Source: Azomonas tarimensis (GTDB taxonomy: Bacteria; Pseudomonadota; Gammaproteobacteria; Pseudomonadales; Pseudomonadaceae). Taken from it: DNA of 64,000 nt. Below the pieces are notes generated by a model, which saw nothing but the letters and a program-made list of their open reading frames with translations, made no database searches and was not told where the DNA came from. This document shows, one piece after another, positions 8,137 to 16,222 of this stretch; position 1 is the first letter of the stretch; the number at the start of each line of letters is the position of its first letter. A program made the translations under genes and the position numbers. The DNA lies in assembly GCF_042648805.1 (NCBI RefSeq), contig NZ_JBHRXZ010000016.1, positions 1 to 64,000 on the forward strand, given 5' to 3'.

Positions 8137-9285
8137 TCAACTGGCCGCAGCGGCCTTGGGCAAGATGTCACTGGAGATCATTTCGCCGAATGGGCTGACG
8201 TAGCCGCGGCTTTCAGGGCGCTGCGGCACGGCGACGTCCAGGTGCGGAAACAGCAACTCTGCCACCCGATAGCTCTCCTCCAGGTGCGGGTAGCCGGAGA
8301 AGACGAAGGTATCGATGCCCAGTGCGGCGTATTCCCTGACCCGCGCCGCTAGAGTCGGGCCGTCACCGACCAGCGCGGTACCGGCGCCGCCACGTACCAA
8401 GCCGACCCCTGCCCAGAGATTGGGGGCGACGACCAGCTTGTCGCGACGCCCCGCATGCAGCGCGGCCATCCGTTGCTGGCCGACCGAGTCGAAGCGCGCC
8501 AGCGAGGCTTGAGCCTTGGCGATGGTGCTGTCGTCCAGGTGGCTGATCAGCCGGTCGGCGGCGGCCCAGGCTTCTTCATTCGTTTCACGCACTATGACGT
8601 GCAGACGGATGCCAAAGCGCACCGTGCGCCCGTGTTGCGCAGCGCGAGCACGCACATCGGCGATCTTCTCGGCCACCGCTTCCGGCGGCTCGCCCCATGT
8701 GAGGTACAGGTCGACCTGCTCGCCGGCCAGCTCGTGGGCCGCCTCGGAGGAGCCGCCGAAATACAGTGGCGGGCGCGGCTGCTGGATCGGCGGATAGAGC
8801 AGCTTTGCACCCTTGACCTGGATGTGCCTGCCGTCGTAATCGACTGACTCACCCTCCAGTACTCGTCGCCAAATGCGGGTGAACTCTACCGAGGCTTCAT
8901 AGCGCTCAGCATGGCTGAGATTGAGGCCATCTCCAGCCAGTTCGTCCGGGTCACCGCCTGTGACCAGATTGAACAGCGCACGCCCGTTGGACAGCCGATC
9001 AAGAGTTGCCGCCTGACGCGCAGCCACCGTAGGCGAGATGACGCCCGGGCGCAGGGCAACCAAGAATTTCAGCTTCTGCGTCACCGGAATCAACGAGGCA
9101 GCCACCAGCCAGGAATCTTCGCAAGAGCGTCCCGTAGGAATGAGCACGCCACCGTAGCCGAGTCGGTCAGCGGCCTGAGCGACCTGGGTGAGATAACCGT
9201 GGTCGACGGCGCGGGCGCCTTCGGCGGTGCCCAGATACTTGCCGTCGCCGTGGGTGGGCAGAAACCAGAAGATGTTCAGGCTCAT
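8137..9285 (-). CDS. ssuD: FMNH2-dependent alkanesulfonate monooxygenase
   Basis: The protein has 382 aa, the family length. It begins MSLNIFWFLPTHGDG and shows the luciferase-like TIM barrel features of SsuD: GYGGVLIPTGRSCEDSW, the FLVALRPG strand, and FNLVTGGDPDELAGDG. SsuD uses FMNH2 and oxygen to desulfonate alkanesulfonates to aldehyde and sulfite. It lies between ssuA and ssuC as in the standard operon. The FMN reductase gene ssuE, usually first in the operon, is absent from this window. Confidence 0.95.
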   Translation of the reverse strand: MSLNIFWFLPTHGDGKYLGTAEGARAVDHGYLTQVAQAADRLGYGGVLIPTGRSCEDSWLVAASLIPVTQKLKFLVALRPGVISPTVAARQAATLDRLSNGRALFNLVTGGDPDELAGDGLNLSHAERYEASVEFTRIWRRVLEGESVDYDGRHIQVKGAKLLYPPIQQPRPPLYFGGSSEAAHELAGEQVDLYLTWGEPPEAVAEKIADVRARAAQHGRTVRFGIRLHVIVRETNEEAWAAADRLISHLDDSTIAKAQASLARFDSVGQQRMAALHAGRRDKLVVAPNLWAGVGLVRGGAGTALVGDGPTLAARVREYAALGIDTFVFSGYPHLEESYRVAELLFPHLDVAVPQRPESRGYVSPFGEMISSDILPKAAAAS

Positions 9286-9341
9286 GAGTATCAGCTCCGT
9301 ATCGCTTTGGCCCGCCGCGGCGGGCGAGAAATGGATGACGT

Positions 9342-10325
9342 TTATTCCGGGTACTGCGCGATGCTCTTGGGCGCGGTCCAGATCATGTCCTGAATGACGA
9401 GCCTTTCCGGAATCAGCTTGAGCTCGGTGAAGGTGTCGGCGATGTCCTGCTGCGCACGCACCACGGCTGGGCTGATCGGCTTGGCACCGTAGCCTTGGCG
9501 AACGACGGCCTTGCGGGTGATCTCGCTGGAAAGGCCGAGCAGAGGTGCCACTTGAGCGGTCGCCTCGTCGACGTTGTCTTCGACCCAGTGACCGATATCA
9601 CGGATCTCGTCGATCAGCGTGGTGATGACATCGGGGTTGCGATCAGCGAACGGTCTGGCGGCTAGATAGAACTGGTGATTGCTGACCAGACCCTGGCCGT
9701 CACGCAGTGTGCGTGCCTGCAGTTGTTCCTCGGCGGCGGCCTGGAAGGGATCCCAGATCACCCAGGCATCGACGCTGCCGCGCTCGAATGCCGCTCGGGC
9801 ATCGGCCGGCGGCAGATAGACCGGCTGGATTTCGCTGTACTCGAGCCCGGCCGACTCCAGCGCGCGCACCAGCAGGTAATGCACGTTGGAGCCCTTGTTG
9901 AGGGCGATCTTCTTGCCCTTGAGTTCGCTTAGCGAGCGGATCGGCGAGTCCTTCGGCACCAGAATCGCCTCGCCACTCGGCGCCGGGGGTTCATGGGCGA
10001 CGTAGAGCAGAGCGGCGCCGGCCGCCTGGGCGAACACCGGAGGGGTCTCACCGGTCACGCCGAAGTCGACGGAGCCGACGTTAAGCCCTTCGAGCAACTG
10101 CGGCCCTCCGGGAAACTCGGTCCAGCGCACCTCGAAACCCTGGTCGGCCATGCGCTTTTCCAGCGTGCCGCGGGCCTTGAGCAGCACCAGCGTGCCGTAT
10201 TTCTGATAACCGATGCGCAGGACGTTGTCCTGCTTCGATTGAGCCTGAACCTGGGTGATGGCGCCGAAAGAAATGGCCGCGGCAAACAGGGCGACCAGTC
10301 CTCGACGCAAAGTGTTGGTGCGCAT
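9342..10325 (-). CDS. ssuA: Aliphatic sulfonate ABC transporter substrate-binding protein
   Basis: The protein has 327 aa with a signal peptide ending near TQVQAQS. The mature domain begins LRIGYQKYGTLVLLKARG, the typical SsuA opening, with FPGGPQLLEGLNVGSVDFGVTGE and SGEAILVPKDSPI. GGAGAG precedes the ATG. It is the periplasmic receptor of the SsuBC importer and is 56 bp upstream of ssuD. A terminator separates it from lsfA, so ssuA likely has its own promoter. Confidence 0.93.
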   Translation of the reverse strand: MRTNTLRRGLVALFAAAISFGAITQVQAQSKQDNVLRIGYQKYGTLVLLKARGTLEKRMADQGFEVRWTEFPGGPQLLEGLNVGSVDFGVTGETPPVFAQAAGAALLYVAHEPPAPSGEAILVPKDSPIRSLSELKGKKIALNKGSNVHYLLVRALESAGLEYSEIQPVYLPPADARAAFERGSVDAWVIWDPFQAAAEEQLQARTLRDGQGLVSNHQFYLAARPFADRNPDVITTLIDEIRDIGHWVEDNVDEATAQVAPLLGLSSEITRKAVVRQGYGAKPISPAVVRAQQDIADTFTELKLIPERLVIQDMIWTAPKSIAQYPE

Positions 10326-10396
10326 GGCACTCTCCTTTGCAGTCTGGATGTGGATTTACGGCCTGCTTGCCCGTTGACGGGCGAGTGAGACTGTAG

Positions 10397-10414
10397 AAAA
10401 CCGCCGCAAGGCGG
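10397..10414 (-). terminator. Rho-independent terminator downstream of lsfA
   Basis: On the - strand CCGCC-TTGC-GGCGG is followed by TTTTCT. It lies about 165 nt past the lsfA stop and about 70 nt before ssuA, implying separate transcripts. Confidence 0.6.
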
Positions 10415-10425
10415 AAGTTGCGCAA

Positions 10426-10446
10426 GTAGCCCGGAGGCTATCCGGG
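10426..10446. repeat. Small palindromic intergenic repeat (GTAGCCCGGA...TCCGGG type)
   Basis: GTAGCCCGGAGGCTATCCGGG is an imperfect hairpin of a kind seen in many copies in genomes of the P. stutzeri/mendocina groups. A partial second arm (GTACGGGAGTAG) follows. It lies between lsfA and ssuA. Confidence 0.55.
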
Positions 10447-10578
10447 AGTACGGGAGTAGATATTCAGCGTGCGCTGATCAGGCGCTCCAGCAACAGCTGC
10501 GGATCGAGCAGCGGAAATCCTCGGACAAGCGCGGCGTACGGATGCTGCTGCGACTCGTCCAGGCGCGGTTGCTTTGCA

Positions 10579-11217
10579 TCAGCGATTGGGCTGAGGGGTG
10601 AGGCGCAGGTAAGGCTTCACGGCGCGGTAGCCTTTCGGGAAACGCTGCTTGATCTCTTCCTCGTCCTTCAGCGACGGCACGATCACAACCTCATCACCGT
10701 CCTGCCAGTTGGCCGGGGTAGCGACCTTGTGGTTGTCGGTCAGCTGTAGCGAATCGATCACCCGTAGAATCTCGTGGAAGTTGCGCCCGGTGCTCGCCGG
10801 GTAGGTGATGGTCAGGCGCACCTTCTTGTTCGGATCGATTACGAACAGCGAACGCACCGTCAGGGTGTCATTGGCGTTCGGGTGGATGAGGTCATACAGC
10901 TCGGAAACCTTGCGGTCGGCATCGGCCAGAATCGGAAAATTTACCCGGGTGTCCTGCGTCTCGTTTATGTCGTCAATCCATTTGATGTGCGAATCCACCG
11001 GATCCACCGACAAGGCGATGGCCTTGACGTTGCGCTTGGCGAACTCATCCTTCAACTTGGCCGTGAAGCCAAGTTCCGTGGTGCACACAGGGGTGAAGTC
11101 GGCCGGATGGGAGAACAGCACGCCCCAGCTGTCACCAAGCCACTCGTGGAAACGGATGCGGCCTTCACTGGAGTCCTGCTCGAAGTCGGGGGCGATGTCG
11201 CCGAGGCGGATGGTCAT
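10579..11217 (-). CDS. lsfA: 1-Cys peroxiredoxin LsfA (Prx6 type)
   Basis: The protein has 212 aa. The start chosen is the ATG at 11217 (MTIRLGDIAPDFEQD), which has AGGAG upstream; the frame extends 14 codons further without homology. The peroxidatic Cys lies in DFTPVCTTELG near residue 48, and no resolving Cys is seen. The C-terminal Prx6 extension (KVATPANWQDGDEVVIVPSL) is present. LsfA reduces peroxides and is induced in sulfate starvation. It is found next to ssu genes in pseudomonads, as here. Confidence 0.93.
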   Translation of the reverse strand: MTIRLGDIAPDFEQDSSEGRIRFHEWLGDSWGVLFSHPADFTPVCTTELGFTAKLKDEFAKRNVKAIALSVDPVDSHIKWIDDINETQDTRVNFPILADADRKVSELYDLIHPNANDTLTVRSLFVIDPNKKVRLTITYPASTGRNFHEILRVIDSLQLTDNHKVATPANWQDGDEVVIVPSLKDEEEIKQRFPKGYRAVKPYLRLTPQPNR

Positions 11218-11490
11218 CTGTTTGCTCCTTTGTGATGTTGAGGCATCGGGTGGATTCACTATGCGCAGAATCGAACCGCCTTAAAAAGAATAAATAATGA
11301 TTTATTTATATCTGTTTGATCTATTAAAAAAACCCAAGCGCACCCTGAAATCTCCAGACGCTCAATAGCGTCGCGACTCAGGCAGGATTGCAAGGCGTTG
11401 TGCCCGCGGCCCCCGGCCCACCTTGTTTCCCAAGGAGCAAGGTGTCATCGTCACGGCTGCCATCGAAAGCTGACCACCAGGAGAACCGCC

Positions 11491-11823
11491 ATGTTCATCG
11501 CCATGAATCGCTTCCGGGTCAACCCCGAGAGGACGAACGAGTTCGAACAGATCTGGCTGGAACGGGAAACCCACCTGCAGGGCCTGCCCGGTTTTGTCGA
11601 GTTCCATATGCTGCGCGGCCCCAGGGAGGAAGATCACATGCTCTACGCCTCCCACACCATCTGGAAATCGCGCCAGGACTTCGAGGCCTGGACACACTCC
11701 GAGGCGTTCCGCGCCGCACACGCCAACGCCGGCCAGAGCCGCCGCGAGGGCCTTTACCTGGGCCCGCCGAAGTTCGAGGGTTTCGAGGTCATCCAGACGA
11801 TCAGCGACGCGAGCGACGCCTGA
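11491..11823 (+). CDS. Antibiotic biosynthesis monooxygenase (ABM) domain protein, possibly heme-degrading type
   Basis: The protein has 110 aa from the ATG at 11491, preceded by CCAGGAG. It is a single dimeric alpha-beta barrel ABM domain: FIAMNRFRVNPERTNEFEQ starts strand 1, GLPGFVEFHMLRG is strand 2, and TIWKSRQDFEAWTHSEAF is the helix region with conserved Trp and Phe. Related proteins include IsdG/HmuQ-like heme oxygenases and small quinone-forming monooxygenases. The exact reaction is not determined. A remnant of an AraC gene overlaps its 3' end on the other strand. Confidence 0.8.
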   Translation: MFIAMNRFRVNPERTNEFEQIWLERETHLQGLPGFVEFHMLRGPREEDHMLYASHTIWKSRQDFEAWTHSEAFRAAHANAGQSRREGLYLGPPKFEGFEVIQTISDASDA

Positions 11824-11965
11824 ACCTGGCCGTGCCCGCACGGGCGAAACGCTCCCGCCAATGCTTCGGTGACACGCCGAACCAACGGGTGAAGGCGTGA
11901 GAGAAGCCGGAGGTCTCCGGCGCGTGGATAAAGCCAACCTCCAGTAGCGACCACCGCTTTCCAGT
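11801..11965 (-). pseudogene. C-terminal remnant of an AraC-family regulator
   Basis: The - strand frame ending at TGA 11801-11803 reads RWSLLEVGFIHAPETSGFSHAF then TRWFGVSPKHWRERF. This matches the second helix-turn-helix of AraC proteins (GF...SHAFTRWFGVSP). No complete N-terminal ligand domain or plausible start is upstream. The remaining roughly 55 codons are probably non-functional. Confidence 0.6.
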
Positions 11966-12122
11966 GCGCGTCTCATGACATGCTGATCGGCCCAGGTATT
12001 ACGACAATGCTGTGATGGCCCTGCCTGCGATTCTTCGAGGGAATATATCGCTTGAATCAAGAAATATTGGTGATCGACGCGGTCGCAAGGAGAACCAAGG
12101 AGAGCCGCCATGCAAGCCAGTA

Positions 12123-12833
12123 TCAACCCAGGCAGCTGACCTGCAGGACATGGCTGATGCGTGAGCCGTCCCAGACATAGCGCAGGTGCCTGCCCTGTGT
12201 GGGGGTAGACAGGGCAGGCGGACGGAAAACCGCGGCGCATTCATGGCCTGGCGCCCGAACGCTGCGATAGAGGACGCCCCAGCTCCCCGCGTCTCTGAGT
12301 TCCCGACCGACACGCTGGGGGGCGGGGTAGCTGGCTGGGTCAGGGGAATGCAGCTCCTGTACCGACCGCACGTCATGCAGCGGTTGCACCACCTGGTTGA
12401 CGTAGGTTCGCATCGTTATTTCGAGTGGCCCCTCCCCTGTTGCCGCGAGGAAGCGCTCCCGGTGAAAGCGGGTTTCGGCAATCGCTGCGCTTTCGCTGCT
12501 GGCGCAGTAATACACGCCGTAAGTGCCGTCCGTGAAGCGGCTCTGCCTCCCAATGTGAGTGAAAGCGGCCATGACCGGGCTGCTGCCGGGGCCGCTGATG
12601 CGGTCATGAGCCGGCACCCGCTCGATCACGCCGGCCTCTTCCAGCAGGCGCTCGTTGGTCAGGCTCTCGATTGCATACGCGACCTCAAGCTCTGACGGAT
12701 CAAGCACATCCTCAAACAGCCGGATCGGCGGGAAGGCACTGGCGATGATGCGGTATGCCGCGCGCCAAGCGGTGTCGTGGTTCAATTCGATGGTGTCGAA
12801 CGATTTCAGGCCCGCCGTGATCCCTTGCATCAC
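12123..12833 (-). CDS. RES-domain toxin of a Xre/MbcA-RES toxin-antitoxin pair
   Basis: The protein has 236 aa. The central and C-terminal part is a RES domain: AAYRIIAS contains the conserved Arg, FTDGTYGVYYCASSESAAIAET the conserved Glu/Ser region, and FHRERF follows. RES toxins degrade or phosphorolyse NAD+ and arrest growth. The ATG overlaps the stop of the antitoxin gene (ATGA), the normal antitoxin-first arrangement. It is longer than a minimal RES domain because of an N-terminal segment of about 60 residues, as in many members. No frameshift is seen, so the pair looks intact. Confidence 0.85.
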   Translation of the reverse strand: MMQGITAGLKSFDTIELNHDTAWRAAYRIIASAFPPIRLFEDVLDPSELEVAYAIESLTNERLLEEAGVIERVPAHDRISGPGSSPVMAAFTHIGRQSRFTDGTYGVYYCASSESAAIAETRFHRERFLAATGEGPLEITMRTYVNQVVQPLHDVRSVQELHSPDPASYPAPQRVGRELRDAGSWGVLYRSVRAPGHECAAVFRPPALSTPTQGRHLRYVWDGSRISHVLQVSCLG

Positions 12834-13228
12834 CAGCCCCGTTGCGCGTCGAGATACCGGCGCACGTCGGCAAGATCGACGACCCGGCCAGCCAGCATGT
12901 AGTCCAGAGCACTGCGCCCGTTGAACGGAGCGGCGGCGTTGGGCCGCTTGATCCAGCCCCAGGCGGACTCGGGATGGTTGCTGAAAATGATGCTGAGCGC
13001 CTTGTGGATGCCCATCACATACGAGACCCGCTCAAGCGTGTCGTGAGGCAGCCGCACAGGCTCCAGCCGCTTGTACTTGTGATAGGTCGTTGTGCCGACC
13101 GAGCCGAGCAGCACGCGCTGCTGCGCCGGGGTGCAACCCCACTTGTCCGTCACGTTGAAGAAGAACTTCAGCGCCACCTTTCCAGCATCCGGAGTATTGG
13201 TCATGGCGATCTGGGCGGTCATGGGCAC
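12830..13228 (-). CDS. Xre/MbcA/ParS-type antitoxin
   Basis: The protein has 132 aa. It has an N-terminal helix-turn-helix-like region (TPAQQRVLLGSVGTTTYHKY) and a C-terminal DUF2384 domain with NAAAPFNGRSALDYMLAG and VRRYLDAQRGW. DUF2384 antitoxins block the partner RES active site with their C-terminus and repress the operon. The C-terminal codons overlap the toxin start. The upstream A/T-rich stretch (about 13250-13290) with repeated GTATT elements is the probable autoregulated promoter. Confidence 0.85.
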   Translation of the reverse strand: MPMTAQIAMTNTPDAGKVALKFFFNVTDKWGCTPAQQRVLLGSVGTTTYHKYKRLEPVRLPHDTLERVSYVMGIHKALSIIFSNHPESAWGWIKRPNAAAPFNGRSALDYMLAGRVVDLADVRRYLDAQRGW

Positions 13229-13289
13229 CTCCGCTGGAACCTTAGTCTGTGCCGTCAGTGTAATACTTTAGTGTACCAATACAAGAATA

Positions 13290-13412
13290 TAAGCCACATG
13301 CGTAGTTCGCCCAGCCCAGCAGCGCCGACGCCCCAGTGCCGAACATCAGGCCGAACACCATTCCCACGCGACCCGGCACCGCTTCTAGGGCGTATACCGT
13401 GGCCGAGCAGCC
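13290..13412 (-). pseudogene. C-terminal remnant of an MFS transporter (fosmidomycin-resistance type)
   Basis: The - strand frame reads SATVYALEAVPGRVGMVFG then LMFGTGASALLGW, which resembles the penultimate helix region of Fsr-like MFS proteins (PGRVGM followed by a GLxFG helix). It is preceded by a C/G run and continues into non-homologous A/T-rich sequence before a stop at 13242-13244. Only about 35 codons are recognisable. Confidence 0.5.
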
Positions 13413-13472
13413 CCCCGTTTTTTCACGACCAAAGATAGGCCCCGCATTTCGCCCGAAATGGGCCCGCTTTTC

Positions 13473-13543
13473 GTAGGAGCGACCCTGGTCGCGAAGGGCC
13501 CGGCGCCGGTGCCCACCCGATTCGCGAGCAAGCTCGCTCCTAC
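13473..13543. repeat. REP pair (REPIN) of Pseudomonas type
   Basis: GTAGGAGCGACCCTGGTCGCGAA and, in inverse orientation, the TTCGCGAGCAAGCTCGCTCC-TAC unit are separated by about 25 bp. Each can fold and the two pair with each other. This is the usual extragenic palindrome doublet of pseudomonads, located between the toxin-antitoxin pair and the hydrolase gene. Confidence 0.8.
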
Positions 13544-13676
13544 GGGAGCAACTGCACGGCGGCTTTCGGGCGGGGGTTGCCGAGGCGTGTACATGTAGTT
13601 GTCGGGATTGCCGGCCAGGAAATCATCCACCTGCGCTAGCGAGTCATGGCCTGCTGGAGCGGGCCAAAGAGCAACC

Positions 13677-14681
13677 CTATCCATCGAGCCCTCGCAGCAA
13701 GGCCTCGTGAAACACGTCTGGCGACTCGACCTGCGGTGAGTGGCCAAGCTCGGGGAATGGCACCAGGGTTGCGTTGGGTATCATCGCGGCGGCCTGGCGA
13801 CCCAGCTCGGGATAGTCGCCCAGGCGCTCGGCCACTTCCTTCGGCGCACGGTTGGCGCCCGGTGCGGTGCGGTCCTTGCCGCCGATCAACAGTACGGTGG
13901 GCACCTCGAGTTTGTCGAACTCGTGGATCACTGGTTGGGTGAAGACCATCTCGGAGGTCTGCGCCTGGTTCCAGGCCACGATTTCCTTGCCTTCACCGGC
14001 ATACATCCCCGCCAGCATGGTCACCCAGCGTTCGTACTCCGGCTTCCAGTCGCCATCGTAATAGACCTTCTGCTGGTAGCCCTTGATCCTGTCGAAGTCG
14101 GTTTTCAACTCGCTCTGATACAGCTCGTCGATGGAAGCATAGGGCACGCCTTTGGCCTGCCAGTCTTCAAGACCGATGGGATTGACCAGCACCAGCTGCT
14201 CAACGCTCTCGGGGTAATTGAGCGCGAAGCGGGACGCCAGCATGCCACCCATGGAATGGCCGACCAGGGTGACCTCCTCGACATCGAGCGACTGCAGCAA
14301 TGCCCGGGTGTTGTGCGCCAGTTGCGAGAAGCTGAACTGATAGCCCTCTGGTTTGCTGGAGCTGCAGAAGCCGACCTGGTCGGGTGCGATCACCCGATAG
14401 CCGTGCTCGGAGAGCACCTTGATGGTCTCTTCCCAGGTCGCTGCGCAGAAATTCTTGCCATGCATCAGCACCAGGGTGCGGCCATTGGCCTTGTCGGTCG
14501 GCGCGATGTCCATGTAGCCCATGAACAGCGGCTGGCGCTGAGACGAGAACTCATGGCGCTTGAGCGGGTGCGGGTAGCTGAACCCTTCTAGGTGTGGGCC
14601 ATAGGTTGGCGGCTGCTCGGCATGCAGCGCCGGAGTCAGGACAATTCCGCTGGAGAGGATCAGGAAAGACAGACCTTTCAT
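13677..14681 (-). CDS. Exported alpha/beta hydrolase
   Basis: The protein has 334 aa with an N-terminal signal peptide (KGLSFLILSSGIVLTPALHA). The oxyanion region is LVLMHGKNFCAATW, the nucleophile Ser lies in VGHSMGGM (near residue 140), the acid in LLIGGKDRTAPG (near 270) and the His in FPELGHSPQVE (near 315). All three catalytic residues are therefore present. Length and N-terminus fit secreted or periplasmic esterase/epoxide-hydrolase-like enzymes; the substrate is unknown. It stands alone, upstream of a VOC pseudogene on the other strand. Confidence 0.85.
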   Translation of the reverse strand: MKGLSFLILSSGIVLTPALHAEQPPTYGPHLEGFSYPHPLKRHEFSSQRQPLFMGYMDIAPTDKANGRTLVLMHGKNFCAATWEETIKVLSEHGYRVIAPDQVGFCSSSKPEGYQFSFSQLAHNTRALLQSLDVEEVTLVGHSMGGMLASRFALNYPESVEQLVLVNPIGLEDWQAKGVPYASIDELYQSELKTDFDRIKGYQQKVYYDGDWKPEYERWVTMLAGMYAGEGKEIVAWNQAQTSEMVFTQPVIHEFDKLEVPTVLLIGGKDRTAPGANRAPKEVAERLGDYPELGRQAAAMIPNATLVPFPELGHSPQVESPDVFHEALLRGLDG

Positions 14682-14867
14682 TACGCATCGGCTCCTTGTC
14701 GATCAAGTTGGCGTTGGGAAGCGCTGTTGCGTGCCGGCCCCTCTTGGTTACTTGATGGGCCACCGACGCATCAGCGCAGTTGCAACTATCTTGTAGTGCG
14801 AAACCGGGGCCAAAGGTTGCCTGGACTCCGACAGAATTCAGCCAAGCAGCGCTATAGGAGAGCGACA

Positions 14868-15061
14868 ATGCTGAGCAAGAACAGGATCGGCCTGTGGTAT
14901 GACGGCACCGCACTCGACTGACGGTCGAGTTCACCCTTCTGGGCCTCCCCTGCCTGGGCCTGAACGGCGGCCCGGCGTTCAGGCACAGCGAAGCCTTTTC
15001 GTTCCAGGTGGCGACCGACGACCAGGCCGAGACCGACCTCGAAGCGGCCCGCCGCAGCTGA
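14868..15061 (+). pseudogene. VOC/PhnB-like gene with an internal deletion
   Basis: After a good ribosome site (ATAGGAG) the frame starts LSKNRIGLWYDGTALD and hits a stop at once. One frame over, the sequence resumes with LTVEFTLLGLPCLGLNGG and PAFRHSEAFSFQVATDDQAETD, the middle of PhnB-like VOC proteins of the 3-dmu-9_3-mt type, then stops at 15059-15061. An internal block between the two parts and the whole C-terminus are missing. The ends are well preserved, so the deletion is probably recent. Confidence 0.7.
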
Positions 15062-15118
15062 TGGGAACCGAGCGGCGATTCGCGGACCGACTGCATTCAA
15101 AGTAGCCGGCGCTACCGG

Positions 15119-16222
15119 TCAGTATCCGGAGTCGACGCGCAGCTGCCGCAGGCGACTGCGGGTTCGGGAAAAGTCGGTGTGCGCGCCTTCGCTGAGCAGC
15201 GTCTCGGGCGATGCCTCGCTCACCAGCAGCAGCTGGTTGCCGCCGTCATAGAGGATATCCACCAGATTCAGGAAGCGCTGCTGGACGTCGATGCCCTGCC
15301 CGTCCAGCGGCGGTACACCACTCACCGCCAGATGCCGGAAACCTTCGCTGAGCCAGAGGAAGTCAGCGCTGGCCCGGGGCAGTCGGCAGAGTTCGTCGAA
15401 CGTCGCCCATGCCCGCTCGCCTTCGTGCGCCAGCAGCCGCAGCGGGCGATTGTGGACGTCCAGCGACACCTCACGTTCGGCCGCCTCGCTCAATGGCAAT
15501 CCTTCGGCCACCGCATCAGCCTGAAGCTCGAACGGCGCCACCCGGTATTCACCCCAGACATGCCCCGGACGCTCGCGATAATCCTCGCCACCGTCGAGAT
15601 TGACGACGGCAAAGCGCTTTTCGATCAGGGCGATGGCCGGCTCGAAACGATCGCGGTACAGCGGATTGGGACAAAGTCCGCGGGGCGGATAGTTGGACGT
15701 ACAGACCAGCCCCACACCCTCCTCCACCAGGCAGGTCAAAAGCCGGCCCAGCAGCATGGCGTCGCCAATGTCGTGGACATGGAACTCGTCGAAACACAGC
15801 AGGCGGGTCTCGGCAGCGATCTCTCGGGCAACCAATGCCAGGGGATCGGCCCGGCCGGTGAGCTGGCGCAGATTCAGCTGGATCTCATGGAGAAAGGCAT
15901 GGAAATGCACGCGTCGCTTGGCCACCAGGGGCGCGGCGTTGAAAAAGGCGTCCATGACAAAGCTCTTGCCACGCCCTACCCCGCCCCACAGATACATGCC
16001 GGCCGCAGGACGGCGCAGCCAGCTGCCCCGACCGCGCAGCCAGTCTTCACACCAGCCCGCCAGTTGCCTGATGGCGCCGCTCTGTGCAGGATCGGCCCGG
16101 TAACCCCGGGCCTCGAGCAGTTGATCGAAATGCTGCTCGATCCCCGGCGCGACAAGCTGCCGGGGCAACTCCCGACTGGACTTCAGCGCGTCAGAAGTCA
16201 AAGAACACCGTTTCCGACTCAC
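15119..16222 (-). CDS. zapE: Cell division protein ZapE / AFG1-like ATPase
   Basis: The protein has 367 aa, the family length. Walker A is LWGGVGRGKSFVMDAFF (near 80), Walker B is LLCFDEFHVHDIGDAM (near 140), and the sensor region is LVCTSNYPP. C-terminal FLNLVDILYDGGNQLL is a family motif. ZapE is an ATPase linked to Z-ring constriction and AFG1-like proteins also act in protein quality control. The first codons overlap the end of pcaG by about 30 bp on the same strand, and a start slightly downstream is possible. It is probably not functionally related to the pca genes. Confidence 0.88.
   Translation of the reverse strand: MSRKRCSLTSDALKSSRELPRQLVAPGIEQHFDQLLEARGYRADPAQSGAIRQLAGWCEDWLRGRGSWLRRPAAGMYLWGGVGRGKSFVMDAFFNAAPLVAKRRVHFHAFLHEIQLNLRQLTGRADPLALVAREIAAETRLLCFDEFHVHDIGDAMLLGRLLTCLVEEGVGLVCTSNYPPRGLCPNPLYRDRFEPAIALIEKRFAVVNLDGGEDYRERPGHVWGEYRVAPFELQADAVAEGLPLSEAAEREVSLDVHNRPLRLLAHEGERAWATFDELCRLPRASADFLWLSEGFRHLAVSGVPPLDGQGIDVQQRFLNLVDILYDGGNQLLLVSEASPETLLSEGAHTDFSRTRSRLRQLRVDSGY

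Noticed and set aside
10458..10578. Open - strand frame reading DESQQHPYAALVRGF after lsfA
   Set aside because: Looks mildly coding but has no start codon or recognisable family; left as unexplained intergenic sequence between lsfA and its terminator.
12110..12139. Nine-codon frame MQASINPGS with a strong ribosome site on the + strand
   Set aside because: Too short to be a gene; could be the 5' end of a lost gene cut by the toxin gene end, but nothing supports an identity.
13413..13470. Short inverted G/C segment (CGCATTTCGCCCGAAATGGG) as a third REP unit
   Set aside because: It can fold but does not match the REP consensus beside it.
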